Origin: Leptolyngbya sp. DLM2.Bin15
GTDB lineage: Bacteria > Cyanobacteriota > Cyanobacteriia > RECH01
Length of the DNA: 45,060 nucleotides
Reading direction: 5' to 3'
Assembly: GCA_007694125.1 (NCBI GenBank)
Contig: RECH01000280.1
Coordinates: 1-45,060, forward strand
The notes under the pieces are model-generated. The model ran no database searches. It was not told the DNA's origin and worked only from the letters and a program-made list of their open reading frames with translations. Below are positions 1 to 11,326 of the stretch, piece by piece. Positions within the stretch are counted from its first letter, which is position 1, and each line of letters opens with the position of its first letter. The position numbers and the translations under genes are program-made.

Positions 1-137
1 CCAACGGAATCTAAGCTGGTACTGGGTTTGACGTTGCTCAACCTAGCCTAAGCAACAAGATTTGTCAGTCAACCAGGTGCCTACGACATCGTGATCATCC
101 TCCTGGGCGATCGCCCCTAGTTCTTCTTGTGTGAGCC

Positions 138-758
138 ATGGTGAATCCAGATCCCGAAATTCGTCGGTTGCTCGATCTCATGCCAGCCTCTGGGCGCATG
201 GTTACCAAACTGGTCAGCCGCCCGGAACAAGCCGCGGTGGTGGACGTGACCTTTCCCCTGCCTTGGCACCGCACCCGTCCGATCAACGTGAACTTTGATC
301 TATGGGGACAGCTTTCTCGACCCCAGCGGGATTTAATGCTGTTGCGTACTGTTGCTTGGCTGACGTCCATTCGCTGGTTTCAGCCCAGCATCTACCAAGG
401 ACTTGTGCTGGCGGGCGTTGTGGGTACGTTGATTGAACTGAGCCAGGGTGATGCTATCGGTGCGGTGACGGCCGGGGGCTTAACGGCCTTGGCTGGCACG
501 CAAATTTGGCGGGGGAGTCGCAGTCCCCAGTTGGAACTGGAGGCGGATGAAGCTGCCTTGCGGGTGGCCCAGCGCCGAGGCTATACGGAACCGGAGGCCG
601 CCCGCCATTTGCTAGATGCCATTGAGGTGGTGGCCGCTATCGAACGCCGTCCAGGGTTGGACTTTACTGAGCTGCTGCGCTGCCAAAATCTGCGGGCGAT
701 CGCTGGTAGTTCGTCCATGGGCGTTCCTGACCCCATGCGGCGATCGCTCAACCGTTAA
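138..758 (+). CDS. DUF3318 family conserved cyanobacterial protein
   Basis: 206 residues starting MVNPDPEIRRLLDLMPASGR. I recognise this N-terminus as typical of the cyanobacterial DUF3318 family, whose function is unknown. The N-terminal third is mixed and polar. A hydrophobic stretch at about residues 82-122 (tyrosine-glycine-leucine then glycine/alanine-rich) looks like one or two membrane-associated helices. The C-terminal half is charged and helical, with many Glu, Ala and Arg. No catalytic motif is visible. Its last 11 bases overlap the 3' end of miaA on the opposite strand, so the two transcripts converge. The family call comes from remembered sequence character, not a search. Confidence 0.75.
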   Translation: MVNPDPEIRRLLDLMPASGRMVTKLVSRPEQAAVVDVTFPLPWHRTRPINVNFDLWGQLSRPQRDLMLLRTVAWLTSIRWFQPSIYQGLVLAGVVGTLIELSQGDAIGAVTAGGLTALAGTQIWRGSRSPQLELEADEAALRVAQRRGYTEPEAARHLLDAIEVVAAIERRPGLDFTELLRCQNLRAIAGSSSMGVPDPMRRSLNR

Positions 759-1692
759 CTGGCTGTAGAGTATCGGCGTGATCAAAAAAGTTAACCTGGA
801 GATCCCGCCAGACCTGATCGAGCAAATCCGGTGCATCGCTGTCAAACCAATGAATGCGCTGATCGGCCCGAAACCAGGTGCGCTGCCGTTTGGCAAACTG
901 GCGGGTGTGCAGCGCAATGAGCTGCTGAGCTTCTGGGAGAGAGGTGGTTCCTGCGAGGTAGGTTTTAATCTCTTGATAGCCCAGGGTGTTGAGCAAGGGT
1001 AGATCGCTGCCGTAGCGCTCGCATAGACCTGCCACTTCCTCCACCAAGCCTTGCTCCAGCATCTGGGCCGTGCGTTGCTCAATCCGCTGCTGGAGGCGAT
1101 TGCTCTCGGCTAGGCAATCCAGACCAATCTGATACACAGGATAGGTGGGCGGCTGCTCACCCTGCTGGGATGAGAGGGGAATGCCCGTGGTGTAGAACAC
1201 TTCTAGGGCGCGGATGGTGCGGGTTTGGTCATGGGCATGGATGCGTTGGCTAGCGATCGCGTCCACTTGGCGTAACATCGCATAACATTGAGATTGCCCT
1301 AGCGCTTGGAGTTGCGATCGCAGGTCAGGATTGGGAGCCACTCGGGGAATGAGTAGACCATTGACGATGGCTTTGATGTACAGCCCCGAGCCGCCCACCA
1401 GTAGGGGAACTCTTGCCCATCCATGGGTGGAGCGATGGATCTGGTTAATCACGGCGGTTGCCCGCTCTTGGTAGCCTGCCAAGGTCAGGGTCTCGGTGGG
1501 ATCGCAAATATCCAGCAGGTGGTGGGGCACCCGCCGCTGATCAGCCTTGGATGGCTTTGCGGTTCCAATATCCAACTCTCGGTAAACCTGCCGCGAATCG
1601 GCATTGATGATGCAATTCTGCATCCGCTGGGCCAGCTCTACCGCCAACCCCGACTTGCCCGTCGCGGTTGGGCCACAGACTACAATTAACAT
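748..1692 (-). CDS. miaA: tRNA dimethylallyltransferase
   Basis: 314 residues, normal length for MiaA, which transfers a dimethylallyl group to N6 of A37 in tRNAs reading UNN codons. The P-loop GPTATGKSGLA lies at residues 7-17 and is followed by the family's NADSRQVYRELDIGTAKP segment, which binds substrate tRNA and DMAPP. The motifs VPHHLLDICDP and LVGGSGLYIKA are also present. The C-terminal half has the helical tRNA-binding region with TLGYQEI and RQFAKRQRTWFR. The ATG at 1692 directly precedes the strand that enters the P-loop, so the start is secure. The gene is divergent from gyrB and converges on the DUF3318 gene. Confidence 0.97.
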   Translation of the reverse strand: MLIVVCGPTATGKSGLAVELAQRMQNCIINADSRQVYRELDIGTAKPSKADQRRVPHHLLDICDPTETLTLAGYQERATAVINQIHRSTHGWARVPLLVGGSGLYIKAIVNGLLIPRVAPNPDLRSQLQALGQSQCYAMLRQVDAIASQRIHAHDQTRTIRALEVFYTTGIPLSSQQGEQPPTYPVYQIGLDCLAESNRLQQRIEQRTAQMLEQGLVEEVAGLCERYGSDLPLLNTLGYQEIKTYLAGTTSLPEAQQLIALHTRQFAKRQRTWFRADQRIHWFDSDAPDLLDQVWRDLQVNFFDHADTLQPVNG

Positions 1693-1880
1693 GTCAGTAC
1701 AAATGTATTAATTAACCCATTCGTTGATATACTAGGGATAGGCAGGTGATTTGCCACCGTCTCAGGCGATCGCTGCATCTTCCACCAATCCCCTTCAGGT
1801 AAGTCTTGAACCACCCCCGCAGTAAAACTTATCTGAAATCCATCTAAAATCGCCCTCAAGCCTTTTGTGTTAAAATTTAG

Positions 1881-3878
<1,998 letters not shown>

Positions 3879-3917
3879 GCATCCAGCGAGCCTGGGCTGT
3901 ACTGGTAGACCCATAAT

Positions 3918-3961
3918 CGATCGCGTTCCTGTGGAACCTGTCTATCCTAGGAACGCGATCG
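3918..3961 (+). terminator. Inverted repeat after gyrB, possible terminator
   Basis: A perfect 13-bp inverted repeat (CGATCGCGTTCCT at 3918-3930 and its complement at 3949-3961) flanks an 18-base loop, 40 bases after the gyrB stop. It is in the position of a transcription terminator between the converging gyrB and the gene at 3997-4428. There is no T-run on either side, so intrinsic termination is not proven. It may instead be a HIP1-containing palindromic element. Confidence 0.5.
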
Positions 3962-3996
3962 CTCTATCTACCTGCTAGAGAAGGGTCGGCAGACTA

Positions 3997-4428
3997 TTAC
4001 ACAGAATTGAAGCGGGGATGGTCGCGTAGGGTACTGGGCTCAAATTCATGCACCCAGCGCACAAAGGATTGGGATACGCCGCGCAGATCGTTTTGACGAA
4101 CCAGCAGGGCGATGTAATTGGCTTTTTGCTTCACCACGATGGCAAAGTAGCCGCTGCCGTGAATAATGGCGTGGCTAAATCCTTCTAGCCGCAGCGATGA
4201 CATCAGCAGCGATCGCAGCCCTAGGGCCTGGAAGATGGTTTGCACCCAGCCAATATCGCCACTTTCTGGGGTTGTAAAATACTCTTTCGGCAGCCCGCTG
4301 GGGTCGAAAATAGCGGCACCGATCACCGAATCTGCGTAGGTGTCAGGCGGGGATGTACCTGGGCTCATAGGGGGTAAGGACATAGTCAACGGGTCATCAG
4401 AATTCAGCAACATGGTAGGGTCACCCAT
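3997..4428 (-). CDS. Roadblock/LC7-like small protein (tentative)
   Basis: 143 residues, not confidently recognised. Residues 1-35 are low-complexity and rich in Pro, Ser, Asp and Thr. The remainder reads as a compact alpha/beta domain: GAAIFDPSGLPKEYF, a helix containing WVQTIFQALGLRSLL, then strands with AIIHGSGYFAIVVKQ and ANYIALLVR. This order (strand, helix, paired strands) resembles Roadblock/LC7 proteins, small dimeric regulators of GTPases. That assignment is by pattern only. ATG codons at 4428 and 4413 are both possible starts. It converges on gyrB and has no partner GTPase nearby. Confidence 0.6.
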   Translation of the reverse strand: MGDPTMLLNSDDPLTMSLPPMSPGTSPPDTYADSVIGAAIFDPSGLPKEYFTTPESGDIGWVQTIFQALGLRSLLMSSLRLEGFSHAIIHGSGYFAIVVKQKANYIALLVRQNDLRGVSQSFVRWVHEFEPSTLRDHPRFNSV

Positions 4429-4977
4429 ATCAGCCAGTTATGTACACCAGAGAAATCATGTGCTTGTCAACGATACCCGACGCGACACGATTACTCTCCT
4501 CGAAATACGACCTACCCATGTTGACGATGAAGCCGAGTTGCTTCTCCATGGTTAGTGCTGAGTCGTACAGTCTAATCCCATTGTCTCGTATTTCGATCGG
4601 AGTTGTAATCTTTCCATTGGCTAGCTATGGCTAACCTGCGCCTCATAAATGTTCAAAAAAAGTTTGAAGAGCGCTGTCTTTGTCGCCGTTAGGGTAACGC
4701 ACCATGCTAGAAATCTCTGCGACGTGATTCACATGAGTGGTGCAATCTGGCTGATCTACTGGCGGTGGCGTCCAGATCCTACCGATTACACCCTCATTCA
4801 TGTCCTTATAGATGGCTCACTCGCTTCATCGCCATCCACAACCAAAGCTATCTCCCTGACTCTACTAGTCTAGGCAGGGGCGATCGCCTCCGACGACCGT
4901 GAAAATGCTTGGTCTAGCATGGCGCTCTATAAATCTTTCATAAACATGCTTGGCTATGGCTCTAGGTTTATGGCTAG
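4429..4977. other. Gene-free region, 549 bp
   Basis: No convincing gene here. Short open frames such as 4649-4873 lack family character and a good ribosome binding site. A 10-bp perfect inverted repeat (CGAAATACGA at 4501-4510, complement at 4586-4595) brackets 75 bases. A fragment TAACGCACC near 4695 resembles half of the interspersed palindrome found at 8370-8404. No other structure was seen. Confidence 0.5.
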
Positions 4978-6162
4978 CTAAGAAGGTGGCTGCTGCTGCC
5001 AATATAAGTAGGCGCTGTAGGCCAGGGTAACCACGCCGGTGACGATCGCCATCTCATTCACCTGAAACTGCGGGTGGTGCAGCGGGTAATTGGCCTGATC
5101 GCCATAGCCCACACCAAGGCGGAACATGGTGCCGGGGGCATGTTCTAGGTATAGGGCAAAGTCTTCTGCCCCCAGAGAAGGTTCATCTAAGCGCTGAATG
5201 CGATCGCTGCCCCAGGCCTCTTGGGCGGCAACTTCAACCAGTTGGGTGAGGGACGGGTCATTTTGCACCGAGGGTACCCCCCGCCGATAGTTGACGGTGT
5301 AGCGCGCTCCATACATTTGGCAGACACCATCAACAATGGACTCCACCCACCCCGGCAATTCTGCGCTGGTTTCGGGATGGAGCGATCGCACCGTACCCAC
5401 CAGCCGCACCTGATCGGCGATGACATTGGGGGCCCGGCCGCCGCTAATTTGCCCAATGGTTAACACCACGGGTCGGAGAGGATTATGGGTGCGGCTAATG
5501 GCCTGCTGCAGCGTGGTGATCACCTGGGCCGCAATCCAAATGGCGTCAATGGCCTCATGGGGGCGAGCGCCATGGCCAGACTCTCCCAAAATGACAATTT
5601 CTAGATCATCCGCCGCCGCCGTCAGCGCTCCATAGCGAATACCGACGCAGCCGCCCAAGATCGATGGAAACGTATGCACCCCGAGAATGGCGTTCACATG
5701 ATGCATGGCCCCATCCCGGATCATCCAAGAGGCTCCCTGGGCCGTTTCCTCGGCGGGTTGGAACAAGAAGCGCACGCGTCCGGGGAGAGGATCGAGCTGG
5801 GAAAGCACCATAGCAGTACCTAGACCCACCGTAGTATGAACATCGTGACCGCAGGCGTGCATCATGCCTTTAAATCGCGAGGTATAGGCTAGATTGGTGC
5901 GCTCTTGGATGGGCAGGGCATCCATATCGGTGCGAATGGCTAGTAGACGATCGTCTTGCCCTATGCCCTCTAGTTCACCAATCACCCCGGTTTTGCCCAC
6001 CAGTTCCTGGACGGAGAGCCCACAGGATGACAGCACTCCGGCCACATAGGCCGCTGTTTGATATTCCTGTCCGCTCAGTTCTGGGTGGGCATGAATGTGG
6101 CGACGAATCTCAATTAACCGAGGAGCCAGTGTTTCTGCAATTTCTTTGATGCGACTTAACAT
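4978..6162 (-). CDS. M20D family amidohydrolase / aminoacylase-like
   Basis: 394 residues, the usual length for M20D peptidase-like amidohydrolases (hippurate, N-acyl amino acid or IAA-conjugate hydrolases). The N-terminus has RRHIHAHPELSGQE. The metal site is complete in outline: MHACGHDVHTT (Cys104 and His106), QPAEE near residues 135-139, GVHTFP with His163, and a C-terminal HHPQF histidine. The dimerisation domain lies between about residues 185 and 300. Substrate cannot be read from the sequence. No signal peptide is seen, so it should be cytoplasmic. It stands alone, divergent from the nuclease gene at 6484. Confidence 0.93.
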   Translation of the reverse strand: MLSRIKEIAETLAPRLIEIRRHIHAHPELSGQEYQTAAYVAGVLSSCGLSVQELVGKTGVIGELEGIGQDDRLLAIRTDMDALPIQERTNLAYTSRFKGMMHACGHDVHTTVGLGTAMVLSQLDPLPGRVRFLFQPAEETAQGASWMIRDGAMHHVNAILGVHTFPSILGGCVGIRYGALTAAADDLEIVILGESGHGARPHEAIDAIWIAAQVITTLQQAISRTHNPLRPVVLTIGQISGGRAPNVIADQVRLVGTVRSLHPETSAELPGWVESIVDGVCQMYGARYTVNYRRGVPSVQNDPSLTQLVEVAAQEAWGSDRIQRLDEPSLGAEDFALYLEHAPGTMFRLGVGYGDQANYPLHHPQFQVNEMAIVTGVVTLAYSAYLYWQQQPPS

Positions 6163-6483
6163 GAATACCCTTCACTCGTTCACCAGATGTAGCATTTTTC
6201 CCGCGATCGCCTCGTTCACAGCGCTCGGTATTAACGCATGATGTCTCTAGTATTCCATTCGCGTTGGAGTTGTGCCATTCAGGGCGATCGCTTCCGCCTG
6301 GGCGCAATACCCTAGAGATAGAGATCGCGCTAGATGTAGACAGCCCAGATACAGATGAACCTATGCGAATCCTAGGCGTAGTGCCATCATAGAGAAAGAC
6401 TGCATGGTGCTTTCATCCCGGCTAACCAGTATGCGATCGCCTACTCATGTTTCCATCCACCCTGCGTTGGCTGCCGTCAAGCT
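6163..6483. other. Divergent intergenic region, 321 bp
   Basis: Must hold the promoters of the M20 amidohydrolase (leftward) and the nuclease (rightward). Several HIP1 octamers are present. I could not assign clear -35/-10 boxes, and saw no RNA gene or repeat beyond HIP1. Confidence 0.4.
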
Positions 6484-7278
6484 ATGACCTATCCTCTCTC
6501 CGCAGCTAAGCTTCAGTGCTACGATCGCTGCCCGAAATCCTACTATTTTCGCTATGAACGGAAGCTGCCGGGGACGGCTTTCTATGGGTCGGCTGCGTTG
6601 GGAACATCCCTCCACCAGGCCTTGGCGCAGATTTATCGAGATTGGCACTACCAAGATTCTCTGCCGAACCTAGAGTGGATTGAGCATTGTTGGAACCAGC
6701 AGAGCAATGGTCTAAGCAGCAAGCAGCTTGAAGAGGGGCGGGCGATTCTGCGGCGGTACTACCATGAATTTATTATGGCGGAAGCAGCCATGCGGCGGCC
6801 GTTGGCGGTGGAAGGACGCATTCAAGGAACGCTGCAGGTTGAGAATTTAGAATTTTCGCTGTCGGGGCGCTATGACCGGATTGACTATTTAGATGATGGG
6901 CTAGAGCTGATTGACTACAAGTCCACCAAAGAGGTCAATCTGGGCGAATCCGATGAACTTGACCTGCAAATGGGGTTGTACTACCTTGCTCTAGAGCAAC
7001 ATTACCAGCAGAGTTTGAAGCAACTGAGCCTCATCTACCTGCGTACGGGCGATAAGGTGAGTTTTGAGGTGACGCCCTTTCACCGAGAGCGGGTGACGGC
7101 CTTAATCAGTGATCTGGCCTTGGAACTGCGCCATGATCGCCGCTGGCAGCCGTTTGCCGGAGAGCAATGCGATCGCTGCGCCTATTCCAAATACTGCTCT
7201 GCTGCCTGTGCCTGCCCCGAACCTCTGCCCGATACGGCTAAGCCCGAACCCCAACTCCAGCTTGTGCTGGGGCTCTAG
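6484..7278 (+). CDS. PD-(D/E)XK nuclease, Cas4/RecB-like with Fe-S cysteines
   Basis: 264 residues. The core of a RecB/Cas4-type exonuclease is clear: an N-terminal LSAAKLQCYDRCPKSYYFRY block, a helix with LHQAL (His44), then SGRYDRIDYL with catalytic Asp131 and LIDYKS with Asp144 and Lys146. The C-terminus has CDRCAYSKYC (Cys229, Cys232, Cys238). With the N-terminal Cys16 these make the one-plus-three cysteine pattern that binds a 4Fe-4S cluster in Cas4, AddB and related nucleases. No CRISPR array or cas gene lies nearby, so a housekeeping DNA-repair role is more likely than adaptation. It is a stand-alone gene with a weak ribosome binding site. Confidence 0.9.
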   Translation: MTYPLSAAKLQCYDRCPKSYYFRYERKLPGTAFYGSAALGTSLHQALAQIYRDWHYQDSLPNLEWIEHCWNQQSNGLSSKQLEEGRAILRRYYHEFIMAEAAMRRPLAVEGRIQGTLQVENLEFSLSGRYDRIDYLDDGLELIDYKSTKEVNLGESDELDLQMGLYYLALEQHYQQSLKQLSLIYLRTGDKVSFEVTPFHRERVTALISDLALELRHDRRWQPFAGEQCDRCAYSKYCSAACACPEPLPDTAKPEPQLQLVLGL

Positions 7279-7493
7279 GACTCCGAGGCGTAAGTAATCC
7301 GCCTATTTGCTGAGGCGGGAAACCGTGAGTGTCCTGGAATTCCTTTTCGTTTTTCTATCTTCGTTCTTCTGTCTTGCGGTACTAGGACTCCATCGAGGTG
7401 GCCTCATCGGGGATTGCTACTGTAGGCTAAGCTGACGGTAGACTTGGATGGCGCGCAAGGCTTCAGGACTAACGCAATATCACGATAACCATC

Positions 7494-8300
7494 ATGCAGA
7501 CTTGGCAATGGACAACCTGGGGCGATCGCCGTTATCTCACCTGTAGCCTGTTGGCCCCATGGCGGCATGGATTTTTTACCCAACAGTTTTGGCCCCAGCT
7601 TCCCCAGGATCTGGTGCAGGTGTTTCATCCCCATGCCCAGGTGAACCGGGTGAAGCAGGTGCATGGCAATCGGGTGCTGACTCCGAGCGAACTCCAACAG
7701 CCGGTTGATGCGCAAGACGATACCCTACATGCTGCGGATGGGCTGGTTTCTGATGGCGATACTCAGTCTCTCTGGGTCTGTAGTGCTGACTGTGTGCCGG
7801 TGTTGATTGGCGATCGCCACACGGGACAGGTGGCGGCCATTCATGCTGGTTGGCGCGGTACGGCGGCGCGAATTGTGCCCCAAGCGATCGCCCGCCTGCA
7901 GGCTCAGGGTAGCCGTCTGGCAGATTTGCAGGTGGCCATGGGGCCAGCGATCGCTGGCGAGGTGTATCAAGTGTCTAAAACCGTGGCGGCGGAGCTGGGC
8001 GAAAGCTTAACGGAGCAGCCCCAGAATTCGGCTACTGAATCCCCCGAGTTGATCGACAGCGTACTCCAGCGGCTGCAAGACTTGCCCACCTCGCCGATTC
8101 ACCCCGATGAGCATCCAGATCGGGTACGCATTGATGTGCGGCGCATTAACCAACTGCAGCTAGAGCATCTTGGGCTAGAGCCCCAACAGGTGGCGATCGC
8201 TCCCCACTGCACCTATCAAAGTCCCCAAGACTTCTTTTCCTACCGCCGCACGAAGCAAAAGCAGGTGCAATGGTCGGGGATTCTTAGCGCCTCTACGTAG
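7494..8300 (+). CDS. pgeF: Purine nucleoside phosphorylase / YfiH (laccase-domain) protein
   Basis: 268 residues, normal for the YfiH/DUF152 family. These proteins were once called multicopper polyphenol oxidases; family members act on adenosine and other purine nucleosides, and the E. coli member is linked to peptidoglycan editing. Signature elements are QVHGNRV, CSADCVPVL near residue 97, AIHAGWRGTAARI with the metal-binding His near 117, and HCTYQSPQDFFSYRR at the C-terminus. The His/Cys/His site is intact. It lies 215 bp after the nuclease gene and converges with nrdR. The older polyphenol-oxidase label should be treated with caution. Confidence 0.9.
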   Translation: MQTWQWTTWGDRRYLTCSLLAPWRHGFFTQQFWPQLPQDLVQVFHPHAQVNRVKQVHGNRVLTPSELQQPVDAQDDTLHAADGLVSDGDTQSLWVCSADCVPVLIGDRHTGQVAAIHAGWRGTAARIVPQAIARLQAQGSRLADLQVAMGPAIAGEVYQVSKTVAAELGESLTEQPQNSATESPELIDSVLQRLQDLPTSPIHPDEHPDRVRIDVRRINQLQLEHLGLEPQQVAIAPHCTYQSPQDFFSYRRTKQKQVQWSGILSAST

Positions 8301-8369
8301 ATCTGCTGGCCCTATGCCCGGTTTGGGGGAGCGATCGTAGACATGCACGCTCAAAGCCGTCGAAGACAG

Positions 8370-8404
8370 CGGTGCGTTACGGCTTCGCCTAACAGCACGC
8401 TACA
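8370..8404. repeat. Cyanobacterial interspersed palindromic repeat
   Basis: The segment reads GGTGCGTTACGGCTTCGCC followed by TAACAGCACGCTAC. This is a close match to a short palindromic repeat common in cyanobacterial genomes, in which TGCGTTA and TAACGCA arms enclose a CGGCTTCGCC-like centre. The right arm carries an extra A, so the palindrome is slightly decayed. It sits between the converging pgeF and nrdR genes. Confidence 0.6.
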
Positions 8405-8450
8405 ACGTGGTTGTTTAGATCCACCTGCTAGCTCGACGCCCTGACCACAG

Positions 8451-9017
8451 CTAGGACAGCAATTTTAGGGAAGGTGCCATGCCGTCTAAAGCGTCATCAA
8501 AGGGGGCCGCATCGTCTAGGGTTTCGCGGTGAGCCAAGGAAGATGACTGAGGAACGCGATCGCCCTGATGTTGCTGAAGATGATTGAGGGTATCAATGAA
8601 GTCTTGGATACCTTGAAACTGACGATATACGGAGGCAAAGCGAATATAGGCAACTTCGTTAAAACGCTGCAACCGTTGCAGCACTAGGTCACCGATTTCA
8701 GTGCTTAAGACTTCGCGGGCAGCTTGCAGTTGCAGTTCCGACTCTAGTTCATCAACGAAATTCTCGATTTGCTCTGCCGAGACGCCGGTTTTCTCGCAGG
8801 CATGGACAATACCCCGCAAGACTTTGGAACGGTCAAAGGATTCGCGATCGCCATCTCGCTTGACGACCGTAATAGGAACAAACTCAATGCGCTCATAGGT
8901 GGTAAAACGACGACCACAGCGTAAGCACTCCCGACGGCGGCGCACGCTTTGCCCCGACTCCGCTGCGCGGGACTCTAGCACGCGATTATTTGTGAACTGG
9001 CAAAAGGGACACCGCAT
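8451..9017 (-). CDS. nrdR: Transcriptional repressor NrdR
   Basis: 188 residues. NrdR senses ATP/dATP and represses ribonucleotide reductase genes. The N-terminal zinc ribbon has MRCPFCQ (Cys3, Cys6) and CLRCGRRF about 28 residues later, with the family's [19 protein letters not shown] between. The ATP-cone domain follows ([20 protein letters not shown], then FVDELESEL and [13 protein letters not shown]). The C-terminal tail, about 30 residues beyond the cone, is longer than in enterobacterial NrdR and probably disordered. It lies downstream of psbB-psbT on the same strand but is separated by a terminator, so it is probably a separate transcript. Confidence 0.96.
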   Translation of the reverse strand: MRCPFCQFTNNRVLESRAAESGQSVRRRRECLRCGRRFTTYERIEFVPITVVKRDGDRESFDRSKVLRGIVHACEKTGVSAEQIENFVDELESELQLQAAREVLSTEIGDLVLQRLQRFNEVAYIRFASVYRQFQGIQDFIDTLNHLQQHQGDRVPQSSSLAHRETLDDAAPFDDALDGMAPSLKLLS

Positions 9018-9397
9018 AGTGAAGGCCTTAGATCAAGGTCAATGAGGTCGGCGGGCGATCGCCTAGGAAAAACCCTATCAGCAGATGGTCAGCCGAGAGT
9101 CATGTCGGAGCTATGGTCGCAAACTTAACCCATATCTGCAACTTGACTACCAGATACAAACCCTGACGAATCACCTCTCTTAAGAATACATCCAAGCTAC
9201 AAAAAGACTCAAATCTAACCCTTGCCCACTGTGGCTAGTGCTGATCAGTCCATGGGTGTAGCAAATCTAGATGGTGTACTGTTTCTGATCGACTGACGTT
9301 GATCCGTGTGGGTACGGCAGTAACAATACTTAACACCCATAGCCCGGTTTGTGAACTATCGGTGCCCTTGAAGACCGTCGCATACAAAGTCGCATAC
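9018..9397. other. Intergenic region upstream of nrdR, with a 12-bp tandem repeat
   Basis: The region between nrdR and the psbT terminator should hold the leftward nrdR promoter. A perfect 12-bp tandem repeat, GTCGCATACAAA twice at 9377-9400, abuts the terminator and supplies part of its T-run on the minus strand. I see no supported gene here. Confidence 0.5.
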
Positions 9398-9427
9398 AAA
9401 AAAGAGCCGCACCGGTGTGCAACTCTT
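9398..9427 (-). terminator. Rho-independent terminator of psbB-psbT
   Basis: Read on the minus strand, arms AAGAG and GCAC pair with GTGC and CTCTT around a short loop, with one internal 2x2 mismatch, and a run of T follows directly. It lies 67 bases after the psbT stop, so it should end the psbB-psbT transcript. Confidence 0.8.
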
Positions 9428-9494
9428 GGTAGACATGATGATTCATGTTGGACTAGGGGGCACAATGTTTGATCAACTCTGTGCCAGGTCTAGC

Positions 9495-9593
9495 CTAGTC
9501 TTTGGTAATACGAGGGGGTTCACGAAAGGCGATCGCAAAGAAAATTGTGCCGAGCGCCCCAATTAAAACCAGAATGTAAGCAACACTTTCCAT
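9495..9593 (-). CDS. psbT: Photosystem II reaction centre protein T
   Basis: 32 residues, [20 protein letters not shown] then [12 protein letters not shown]. This is the standard single-helix PsbT of photosystem II, which sits at the dimer interface next to CP47 and D1. The length and the REPPRI tail are typical. It lies 110 bp downstream of psbB on the same strand, the usual cyanobacterial and plastid order. Confidence 0.97.
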   Translation of the reverse strand: MESVAYILVLIGALGTIFFAIAFREPPRITKD

Positions 9594-9703
9594 GGCTTGA
9601 CCTTCTCACTACATCTATCTTTAGTCTACAAACAAATCCAAGAAAGACCCAACCTGAAAGCCATCGACCTGCGATCGCCCTCGGTTGAGTCTTCTTTGCA
9701 TGA

Positions 9704-11236
9704 TTAGATTGCTTCTTTACGACGGGTAGATTTGTCACCCACCTTCTGGTAGAAGCCCCATTCCACTTGCTCTTCCGAGAGCTCAGGGTCAACCCCAGCA
9801 AACACATCCCGGAACAGAGTCCGCGAGCCATGCCAGATGTGACCGAAGAAGAACAGTAGCGCAAAGACAGCATGACCGTAGGTAAACCAGCCACGGGTGC
9901 TGGTACGGAATACCCCGTCAGAGTTCAGGGTTTCCCGGTCAAAGTCAAAGGGCTCACCCAACTGGGCTTTACGCGCAAAGCGCTTCACCGTTGCTGGATC
10001 GTCAAAGGTTTGACCGTTCAATTCCCCGCCAAGGAAGGAGACGGTTACGCCGGTTTGCTCGAAGCTATACTTCGACTCTGCCCGACGGAAAGGAATATCA
10101 GCCCGAATGACGCCATCTTGATCAACCAAGACCACTGGGAAGGTTTCAAAGAAGTTGGGTAGGCGGCGCACGGATAGCACCCGACCTTCAGCATCTGTGA
10201 ACGTTGGGTGACCCAGCCAGGTTTGGGCAATTCCGTCGCCCTTGTCCATAGCGCCAGTACGGAACAAACCACCTTTGGCGGGGCTGTTACCCACGTAGTC
10301 GTAGAAGGCTAGCTTCTCTGGAATTTGAGCCCAGGCTTGCTCTTCAGTTTGTCCAGCCGCAACGCCTGCCTGAACGCGGCGCTCGATTTCTTGCTGGAAG
10401 TAGCCACCATCCCACTGATAGCGGGTTGGCCCATAGAGTTCAATCGGAGTAGCTGCACTGCCATACCACATGGTTCCTGCAACCACGAAGGCGGCAAAGA
10501 ACACGGCGGCAATACTGCTCGACAATACAGTTTCGATGTTCCCCATCCGCAAGGCCTTAAACAGGCGCTCGGGAGGACGCACAGCAATATGAAAGAGTCC
10601 AGCGATAATTCCGACTACTCCGGCGGCAATGTGGTGGGCCACAATACCCCCAGGGTTGAATGGATCAAACCCTTCGGGGCCCCACGCCGGAGCCACAGGC
10701 TGAATGCTGCCCGTCACCCCGAAGGGGTCGGACACCCACATCCCAGGGCCAAAGAGACCCGTGAGGTGGAATGCACCAAAGCCAAAGCACAGTAGACCAG
10801 AAAGGAATAGATGAATCCCAAACATTTTAGGTAAGTCTAGTGCTGCTTCGCCCGTCCGAGGGTCTCTAAACAGCTCTAGATCCCAAAATACCCAGTGCCA
10901 ACAGGCAGCTAGGAATAGCAGACCAGAAAGAATGATATGGGCTGCTGCTACCCCTTCAAATGACCAAAACCCTGGATCAACACCCGTTTCACCGGTGATG
11001 CTCCATCCACCCCAAGAACCCGTAACCCCTAGGCGTGCCATGAAGGGCATGACGAACATGCCTTGCCGCCACATGGGGTTGAGAACTGGGTCGCTTGGAT
11101 CGAAGATCGCTAGCTCATACAGAGCCATCGATCCAGCCCAGCCTGCCACAAGAGCCGTATGCATCAAATGCACAGAAATCAGACGACCTGGATCGTTCAG
11201 GACGACTGTATGTACGCGGTACCAAGGTAGTCCCAT
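9704..11236 (-). CDS. psbB: Photosystem II CP47 chlorophyll apoprotein
   Basis: 510 residues, the normal CP47 length. CP47 is the inner antenna that passes energy to the photosystem II core. It begins [19 protein letters not shown] and has six hydrophobic helices carrying chlorophyll-binding histidines (for example [21 protein letters not shown] and [10 protein letters not shown]). A large lumenal loop separates helices 5 and 6, and the last helix has [19 protein letters not shown] strong AGGAGGAG ribosome binding site precedes the ATG. It is cotranscribed with psbT. Confidence 0.99.
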   Translation of the reverse strand: MGLPWYRVHTVVLNDPGRLISVHLMHTALVAGWAGSMALYELAIFDPSDPVLNPMWRQGMFVMPFMARLGVTGSWGGWSITGETGVDPGFWSFEGVAAAHIILSGLLFLAACWHWVFWDLELFRDPRTGEAALDLPKMFGIHLFLSGLLCFGFGAFHLTGLFGPGMWVSDPFGVTGSIQPVAPAWGPEGFDPFNPGGIVAHHIAAGVVGIIAGLFHIAVRPPERLFKALRMGNIETVLSSSIAAVFFAAFVVAGTMWYGSAATPIELYGPTRYQWDGGYFQQEIERRVQAGVAAGQTEEQAWAQIPEKLAFYDYVGNSPAKGGLFRTGAMDKGDGIAQTWLGHPTFTDAEGRVLSVRRLPNFFETFPVVLVDQDGVIRADIPFRRAESKYSFEQTGVTVSFLGGELNGQTFDDPATVKRFARKAQLGEPFDFDRETLNSDGVFRTSTRGWFTYGHAVFALLFFFGHIWHGSRTLFRDVFAGVDPELSEEQVEWGFYQKVGDKSTRRKEAI

Positions 11237-11285
11237 CGACTACGCTCCTCCTAATTCGTGTTTCAACGCTTCCTTCAGGTTTATC

Positions 11286-11326
11286 CTAATCGGTTTGCCG
11301 ATTGTGCTCACGCAGTACCTATTGTA
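11286..11326 (-). promoter_or_regulatory. Possible psbB promoter -10 and leader hairpin
   Basis: On the minus strand a TACAAT box lies at 11326-11321, about 85 bases before the psbB ATG. No well-spaced -35 is present. Just downstream, at 11288-11303, a 6-bp perfect hairpin (AATCGG, 4-base loop, CCGATT) would sit near the 5' end of the leader if this box is used. The start site is inferred only. Confidence 0.3.

Noticed and set aside
4649-4873. A 74-residue open frame in the gap after the roadblock-like gene
   Set aside because: No ribosome binding site, no recognisable domain, and composition like translated non-coding DNA.
9235-9465. A minus-strand open frame of 76 residues downstream of psbT
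   Set aside because: It contains the psbT terminator hairpin and the 12-bp tandem repeat, so it is not a plausible gene.
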